Shown in pieces: positions 47,701 through 56,700 of a DNA stretch of 64,000 bases. Within the stretch, counting starts at the first letter, position 1; every line of letters starts with the position of its first letter. A program made the translations under genes and the position numbers. The DNA comes from Ophiura sarsii (Eukaryota > Echinodermata > Ophiuroidea > Amphilepidida > Ophiuridae). The notes under the pieces were generated by a model. That model saw nothing but the letters and a program-made list of their open reading frames with translations, ran no database searches and was not told the origin of the DNA. Location: contig CM069449.1 of NCBI GenBank assembly GCA_035610835.1, positions 60,536,292 through 60,600,291 on the forward strand, in the 5' to 3' direction.

Positions 47701-50700
47701 CTCCCAAGAATTCCCTGATCTAGGATAATAATGGGGTTCAAAAACATTTGTTAGTTCAACTCTACCTTCTATTTGAAAACCAAAGAGAGCTTCAGATGTT
47801 CCATACCATTCTACAAAGAATAACACTGCAAATTATGAACGTGTAGTTTTGGACATTGTGTACTATTGAGTGTTTACTTTTGTGTGTACTATTGCAATAT
47901 AGTACACACAAAAGTTAACACAAAAGTACACTCAATAGTACACGCTGTCCAAAACTACACATTCATAATTTTCAGTGTAAGGTAATTGCTCACAAACGGT
48001 ACTAACCTGTGATTTTTGCTCTTGGCTCTTGCCTTCCGTCCCTTTTCAGGTAAAGCAACCACCGTAGTTGGCGCAGGCATCTCCCCCTCAATTGTGGTTT
48101 CCATGACTTCCATAGCTGTTGTATCAACAATCTGCTGCATCTGAACCTGCACTGGAACCTGATGGTCACAAAATAAACACTTAATCAATCACTACGATCG
48201 AAACAAATAATCTAATCGCTATCGTTCATCCAAATGTTGAACGCGATCACTGCCTTCCAACAACATACCCACAGCGCTGTGCATGTACATTTTAAAGTTG
48301 CATAGTATGTTTGAAATGATCAACAATTATTTGTTCTAATAATAGCGACTAGTTCTCTCTGTGTGTAATACAGCCCTCTTCAATGTTGCTGACAAATGAA
48401 GAATATTGTAGGGTGTGTAGTTCAGTTTTATCAGGTGAACATTCCTCCAGGTTTATAATATATGATTCTGATGATAAGAACGATCACATCACAGGAATGT
48501 CAGGCAGTGGGGTAGCCAGAGGGGGGGAAATTCCCCCCTCCCCATCCCAATCCGAGTTAAGGGCAGTGTCAACCCGGCACTTGTTTCAAAAATTGAATTT
48601 CATATTTCTCTATTATTTAATACTTTTATATGTATTCTATCATTACCATCATAAGTAACTAATCGAAAGCGATTATTTCCCGTTCTTTTGGGTGATTTTA
48701 AATTGTTGTTTTGGTAAGTTTGAGTCAGGAAAAGGCGCATAGTTATTTGGCGGGAATTTAAGCGGAGTTCCGCGCTTTTCAAATGCTGCGACAGCTGTTC
48801 GATCACTGCAGGGGTGTACTTTCGGCGCGAATTCGCGTAAAATCACTACCGCGCGAATCCAGGTGGATTCTCGCAACAACAACAAAAAACAAAACAGTTT
48901 TTTTAAAACTATTTTTTATTTTTTTTTATTATTTTTTATTTTTTTACTTTTTTTTCTTCTTTTTAAGGTAGCACACCTCTAAATAATAGGAAGTCGAAAT
49001 TAGACGACCATTTTGCACCTTATTTTGATCGATCCGCGACGCTTCAAAAGATGATATCTCAATGACCATTGTGATTTAGGAATTGATTTTGGTATCAAAT
49101 TTAAGCCCAAGACAATGCTTATAATATGTTTATAACGATAGGTCGATTTTAGCGATTTAAAGTTAGGAAAATGTTAGGCCTACGACTATGCTAGAAACCC
49201 CACATTAGCAAAAGACAAGTTTTTGAATTACGGCCGATGATTCTGATGATAAGAACGATCACATCACAGGAATGTCAGGCAGTGGGGTAGCCAGAGGGGG
49301 GGAAATTCCCCCCTCCCCATCCCAATCCGAGTTAAGGGCAGTGTCAACCCGGCACTTGTTTCAAAAATTGAATTTCATATTTCTCTATTATTTAATACTT
49401 TTATATGTATTCTATCATTACCATCATAAGTAACTAATCGAAAGCGATTATTTCCCGTTCTTTTGGGTGATTTTAAATTGTTGTTTTGGTAAGTTTGAGT
49501 CAGGAAAAGGCGCATAGTTATTTGGCGGGAATTTAAGCGGAGTTCCGCGCTTTTCAAATGCTGCGACAGCTGTTCGATCACTGCAGGGGTGTACTTTCGG
49601 CGCGAATTCGCGTAAAATCACTACCGCGCGAATCCAGGTGGATTCTCGCAACAACAACAAAAAACAAAACAGTTTTTTTAAAACTATTTTTTATTTTTTT
49701 TTATTATTTTTTATTTTTTTACTTTTTTTTCTTCTTTTTAAGGTAGCACACCTCTAAATAATAGGAAGTCGAAATTAGACGACCATTTTGCACCTTATTT
49801 TGATCGATCCGCGACGCTTCAAAAGATGATATCTCAATGACCATTGTGATTTAGGAATTGATTTTGGTATCAAATTTAAGCCCAAGACAATGCTTATAAT
49901 ATGTTTATAACGATAGGTCGATTTTAGCGATTTAAAGTTAGGAAAATGTTAGGCCTACGACTATACTAGAAACCCCACATTAGCAAAAGACAAGTTTTTG
50001 AATTACGGCCGATGCGCTTAGATGCTCGATTGCTTAAAATCTAACGGTTATCCACGTATATTTTACAATTTTAATCGAAAGCTTGCTAAAATAGCTAGAG
50101 TTTAATACCAAATTGAAAGAATTTCTATGTATAAATTTCTATTTATGCCCCCAAACTATGACGCATTATACACGCAGGCCAACGTACTATTAGATTTTCC
50201 GAAGATTTAAACCATGTTCTGGCAAGGTTATTTTTAAATTTACACATAGAAAGTCATTCAATTTGGTAGTAAACTCTAGCTATTTTAGCAAGCTTATGAT
50301 TAAAATTGTAAAATATACGTGGATAACCGTTAGATTTTAAGCAATCGAGCATCTAAGCCCTCTACGGTCATTTTTCAAGTTGATTTTTCGCAAGACTTAC
50401 GGCCGTGCACCATGAAAGTAGGACTACTATTTATTAACAAAAAATAGTTAATATTATTTGTGAATGATCTATCATTAAAATTCATATTGTTAGCTTTAAT
50501 TTGATACCAACCTCGTCTGCTGAATCACTGTAGTTCCCGAGAAATCACTATTTTAATCACGCGTATTGATAAGAAGTATTGCGCAATAAGAGTTGCAAGT
50601 TTTCGCCTGGAACTATTTAGAGGTGTGCTACCTTAGAACAGTAACTTTGATTTTTTATATTCACATCATTTTGTTTCAATATTTTGAGTTATTTATAAAC

Positions 50701-53700
50701 CAAATATTATTTCAAAATCATACACAAATTTTCTTCGATATTGGTTAAATAGTTTTTGAGTTATACTTGTTTTTTTCCAACCCGGTTGACCCCAAAAATT
50801 GATCCGACGACGCCTGAAAACCTTGAATTTTCGATGTTGTCGTCTTAAACGGTGTATGATTTAACAATGTCAATGTTGCCATTTCATTAAATATTAATAA
50901 TTTCTTTTTTCATTCCATTACATTGCATTGTCTCTGCTGACGATATCCTGAAAGTTTCACCAACATTTATGGACGTTTGGTATACAATCACTATCTTCAG
51001 AAGATAGCAGCTGACGGCGTTAGCTGCGTACAAATACGCGACTTTCAAACGCGTCCGTAGGCGTCAGAGTACGTTGTGTATAGTTACTATAGTTACGACG
51101 CATGCTGTCTTCTGAATCCATTGCTTTCTCCCGATGGGGGGGGGGGGGGGGGGGGTTGCTATCTTCTGAAGATAGCATCTAACATTTGCTATCTTCAGAC
51201 GATAGTAAAGGCTTAAAAAGGCTACATCGTTTAGTGTTTAAAAATCAAGCTTAGATTTAAGGTTCAGTTAGGGTTAGGGTCTGATTAGGGTTAGGGTTTG
51301 ATTAGGGTTAGGGTTAGGGTTAGGGTTAGGGTTAGGTAAATTGGAATAACTCGAAAACTATTTATTCAATGGCAATGAAACTTTCGACATGAGTTTAAAA
51401 TTGTATTTGCTTCATGAATAATTAAATATAACAACACCAAATTTGAAAATAAAAAACCCATTGTGGTTCTAAGGTAGCACACCTCTAAATAATAGGAAGT
51501 CGAAATTAGACGACCATTTTGCACCTTATTTTGATCGATCCGCGACGCTTCAAAAGATGATATCTCAATGACCATTGTGATTTAGGAATTGATTTTGGTA
51601 TCAAATTTAAGCCCAAGACAATGCTTATAATATGTTTATAACGATAGGTCGATTTTAACGATTTAAAGTTAGGAAAATGTTAGGCCTACGACTATGCTAG
51701 AAACCCGACATTAGCAAAAGACAAGTTTTTGAATTACGGCCGATGCGCTTAGATGCTCGATTGCTTAAAATCTAACGGTTATCCACGTATATTTTACAAT
51801 TTTAATCGAAAGCTTGCTAAAATAGCTAGAGTTTAATACCAAATTGAAAGAATTTCTATGTATAAATTTCTATTTATGCCCCCAAACTATGACGCATTAT
51901 ACACGCAGGCCAACGTACTATTAGATTTTCCGAAGATTTAAACCATGTTCTGGCAAGGTTATTTTTAAATTTACACATAGAAAGTCATTCAATTTGGTAG
52001 TAAACTCTAGCTATTTTAGCAAGCTTATGATTAAAATTGTAAAATATACGTGGATAACCGTTAGATTTTAAGCAATCGAGCATCTAAGCCCTCTACGGTC
52101 ATTTTTCAAGTTGATTTTTCGCAAGACTTACGGCCGTGCACCGTGAAAGTAGGACTACTATTTATTAACAAAAAATAGTTAATATTATTTGTGAATGATC
52201 TATCATTAAAATTCATATTGTTAGCTTTAATTTGATACCAACCTCGTCTGCTGAATCACTGTAGTTCCCGAGAAATCACTATTTTAATCACGCGTATTGA
52301 TAAGAAGTATTGCGCAATAAGAGTTGCAAGTTTTCGCCTGGAACTATTTAGAGGTGTGCTACCTTAAGTCCAAAACAGGACCTTAGATGACTGGTATTTG
52401 ACCCTTAGTCAAAAAACTTTCAGAATTTGGAAGTTATGCAAGCTTATAGCCTTATTCTTGATATTATTTTAATTAATTTTAAGAAGTGTTTGATTCAATT
52501 TGTGTACTATTATTTTTTAAGTATACAATAGTACAATAAATGTTTAAAATGCTGAATTTAAATTAAGTAAAAAGGATTCTCGCAAAAATATTCTGCGAGA
52601 ATCCATGGATTCTCGCAAAATTCCTCTGCGAGGATCCATTTGGATTCTCGCAGGATATCGCGAAAGTACACCCCTGCATTGCGTCGCGCGCTGAAACTTC
52701 CCGCGCGTAATACTAGACGCGCCGCTTAAAGGTAGATGACCCGATCACATTTCCAATTTTCAACTTGAAGTTTTCTATTCTAAATGAAAGGTCATCCTTA
52801 AAAATGTCGTGTTCCAAAGTTTGAGTTGCATAGCTCTAATGGTTCTTATTTTAGACGCACAAGATGCTGTGAACTGTACCCATTGAGTTGTACACAAACT
52901 ATATCGGTGGTATACCACCATTCGCGGTAATTCGACGTTATTTCATCGATTTCTCCGTAATTATACCGATTTAGGCCATCAAATTTCAGTATGATGATGA
53001 GAAAAATACGAGCTTTCATATGATATGAAAATCTCCGTATGTTTGAAATAATTCTGTGTTACGAAAATGTGATCGGGTCATCTACCTTTAATATCCGCGA
53101 CGTAGACGCGAAAAACAAAAGAGCGCAAAACATTGTCTAAAAATGTAAACAAAGGCCAATCTTACGATCATTTAAATTTCAGTTTTCTTCCAATTTCTTC
53201 ACATTGTGACAATATAAATTGAATCTGATAGTTTATTATGATTGTTCATAATAGGTTACTCGCTTTTTAGGTCACACGCCCGTGTATTCCGTGAACATTT
53301 AGCTTTAAATGGTGGAAAATGTCAATATTTTTACTAAATCGATGTTTTCTAGAAGTTCAAATTTGAAGGAATTTTACGAATTTTCAGACAACATACTAAA
53401 GATATATCAAGCTATCAGGTAAGCTTTTACTACCATTGTGTAGAGGACTTTCAGCGCTAGGAGGCAATTTTTTATTTTTTCGATTATGGATTTTAAACTC
53501 GAGATATGCATCCATTTCTAGCGAAATGTATGCAAAAAAACACGACTTTTACTAGGGGGGTCACAACATTGCTGTTTACATTCTTGCAAGTCACTATACA
53601 CAATTACTGTATCAGTATTGGCAATGTAATGTCTATCAAATGTCTTCTTCAACTTGATTTCCTCCCTTTAGCGCTACTATTTGGGACTTTGTTGTCAATA

Positions 53701-56700
53701 TAAAAAGTGTTTGTACGAAGCATATCTATTTTTTGAGATTTCTCTCCCGGGGGTCACACTCCTTTATTACAAGGTTAGCTCAAATTAAAGTTTTAACTCA
53801 CTCACTATCATGTTTTTGAAGATACCAATTTGAAGAGAGAGGTGTCATTTTGAAGCTTGATATATTACCATTATATTGGAAACAAGAAAATTCACTCATT
53901 TTTGGCTACACTGCGGAATTATGCAAATATAATTAATGCATAATTAATCATTTAATTAAAAACTGGTAAAAAATTATGCAAATTAGGCTAATTAAATATG
54001 CGAAAATCTGAAAGGTGCATTTGCAGAATAGTAAGCAATATTTTGACCTCAAAAATGAATTATACACCCAAAAATACCCTATATGGGTCAGGGATATGAC
54101 TCAATTCCCTGATTTTGTATGAAATATGGCCTTCGCATATTTAATGAGCTGGACTTAGTCAATTTTTGGGACAAATATTGGTATGCCGGAGGCATTTTCG
54201 GACAATTTCTTGGTTTTTTGACATGCTCTCACATACACAATGTAATTTTAACCTTTCCTGCAAGCAGAAATGTAAAATATGTAAGTTATACTCCCAGTAT
54301 ATGTTATTTTCAGACTTGTAGGGTACCAAGACTTGATTTTATAACATTTTTAAAAATCAAAATCTGCAAAAATGTCAAAATTGGCCACTTTTCGCAAGAA
54401 ATTTGGTCACTTTTTGAACCACGTTTTGGGTCACAATGCAAGAAATAATACTCCGATTTTGACGATTTAAACGGTATTCTTCATTTCTGCACAAGTTCTA
54501 TCCATAAAAAACAGAATGAAGCCCCAAAAACCATTTTGAAATTTCCCTTTGACCCCCCTACTTTTACACTTTTCCGATGTTTTTAGCAATATTTCCAAAA
54601 CCAAGCTTTATTTTGGAAAAAGAAAAAATTGCCTCCTAGACAAAATTGTTTTGTTTACAAAAACGTATATTAGAACAAATTACCATTTTTTATTTTATAG
54701 TTATGCTGTCTGAAAAATTTGGGGTAAAAAAATAGCTTTTTGGTTCATTTCTCAAAATTTAGTTTATTTGGTATCACATTGATATCACCATCGGATTCCT
54801 TATCAAATTTCCTTTCTAAAAATGTATACTTTTATGTACTTTTATTCAATATTCTCAAACTTAGAAGCAAAAGTTGATCATCAAAATAATAGGGTTGACA
54901 CTTCCCTTAAGGGGGCTGTCAAGTGTCATTTCGTATTTTCCAGGAATTTCACTTTTCTTCATTTTTCAAAACTTCAGAGTGTTATCTATCAGTACATGCA
55001 AAGAAATTTTCAATTTTGAAATTCCAAAAGCCTATTTAGAAGGATTTAAATCCCTTATTGTGATCATTGACAAAGTAGAATGGAAAAGTCTGCCCGCAGG
55101 GGATCAGCGAAACTCCCATGCGCCGCGTATCCCGTGTTTTGTTTTTCACGCAAATTGGCACGCGCCAGTTCGCTTAAAATACGCGACGCTGTTATTTCGA
55201 AAGCCGTCAGCGCGTGCTGCGTTACCCGCTATGTTTTTGCCGCGTTTGAGGGCTTGTTCATACGCATTGTTTACGCATCGGAGGCCCGACTTATCAAACC
55301 GTCATTTTTGCCGGGGTGTGGCTGAGCCTGAAAGCAAGTAGGCCTATTAGTAAAACAAGGCTTTAGCACAAGCGTTAGTGTCAAGGAGTTTGGAAAGAGA
55401 GAAGGAAAAAAGATAAAAAATAAAGGACAGAGAAAGATTTTGAATCCATGATCGGAGTGAAACATTGTAAGGAGATCAAAAAGACTTACACCGGGTTTTA
55501 TCCGAAGACGTTAATGTTTTGTTTTTGTTTGGCCTTTCGATGTTGTACAAGACTTATAGTCCGTTCCACCCGCCCGTCCATCCAATAGGCCTACCTGTTT
55601 ATCTATTTATTGTCATTACTGAATATGGTAGGCCTATTACTTCGTATCGTTGTTAAGTTAGCTAGTTCTCAGTTAGTTCAACTCGGTGTACTAATTTGTC
55701 ATTCAGTTATATCAAACATAATATCAATTATAAGTGCCGTTTTACCTAGGCCTACATGGGCATGATCGGAGAAGCATCCTCGGGCCGATGAGCCGATGCT
55801 ATCAAATGGTTCACATGGTTATCTCATACTAGTCCAACTTTGTATAGTACATGTATTTGCACACGCGGCAATCAAACACACGACATGGGGTGAGTTGGGG
55901 GTTGTATAGGGCCATGGAGAGCAGGGATGGACAGCCTCTCCTGGCATGTATTTTAATATACTATCCATTATAAGCTCATTTATTCAGTTGCGTTCGGGTC
56001 TAAGGCCCCGCTGTTAGGCCTACGGTTTGGTTGGTGACATGCCATATAAGACAAAATAAGTTCCAAGATAACCAGAAGTAGGCCTATACGGCCAAACAAG
56101 TCATGTTTCTATAAAATCCTCCTAAAATGTCATAGTTAAATTGAATAATATAAAATTCTGGAACATTCCAAATGAAATTCGGACTGAACAAAGAACAGAG
56201 ATCTTCCCATTTCGATCGCTAAATGCCCATCATTCATATTTTGAATCAATGAAACGTCCGAATGTTCTAGACTGAAATAAAGCAAAGGTGGAAGGGATGG
56301 GATTATGGTGGGAGAGGATGCTCTATATTTCTGCCCCTCGGACCCACCCCAATAAAAAATAGGGTAACATCGGTTTGGTTTATCACGAAGTTATGAGATG
56401 TAAACAATAGGCCTGATTAATTAAATGTGTGGTTGCACCTTTGATATCCTTGTACTTTTGTGTCCTCTCAATAAAAAAAATTCAATCTAGGTATAGGTGA
56501 CAAGGCAATTCATAGGGATAGCCAATAAATAATAAAACCATGCAGTAATGGAAATACCGAATACTGTATATAGGCCTAGCACTAGAGCTAATTGTTAAAT
56601 AATGACAGTGTTTTCAACGTTATCATTGTTATCTTCAGTAGATAGCAAACTACTTTTATAAGAGATCCAACCGCAATGCTTAATAGAGCTATTGTTATAA

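Larger units (their letters stand above)
48811..52675. mobile_element. Possible outer element with CAGGGGTGTACTTTCG ends
   Basis: CAGGGGTGTACTTTCG at 48810 (repeated at 49585) and its inverse at about 52660-52675 could be the two ends of one unit. The other repeats would then be nested within it. No matching target duplication was found. Confidence 0.4.

Noticed and set aside
48464..50013. A CRISPR-like or phage-type repeat system
   Set aside because: The repeats are two long units, not short repeats with spacers; the window is plainly eukaryotic.
51259..51343. A chromosome end
   Set aside because: The TTAGGG tract is short, interrupted and surrounded by normal sequence, so it is interstitial.
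55080..55341. GC-rich frames that might be a first exon of the zinc-finger gene
   Set aside because: They are on the wrong strand and lie between exons that already join in phase.
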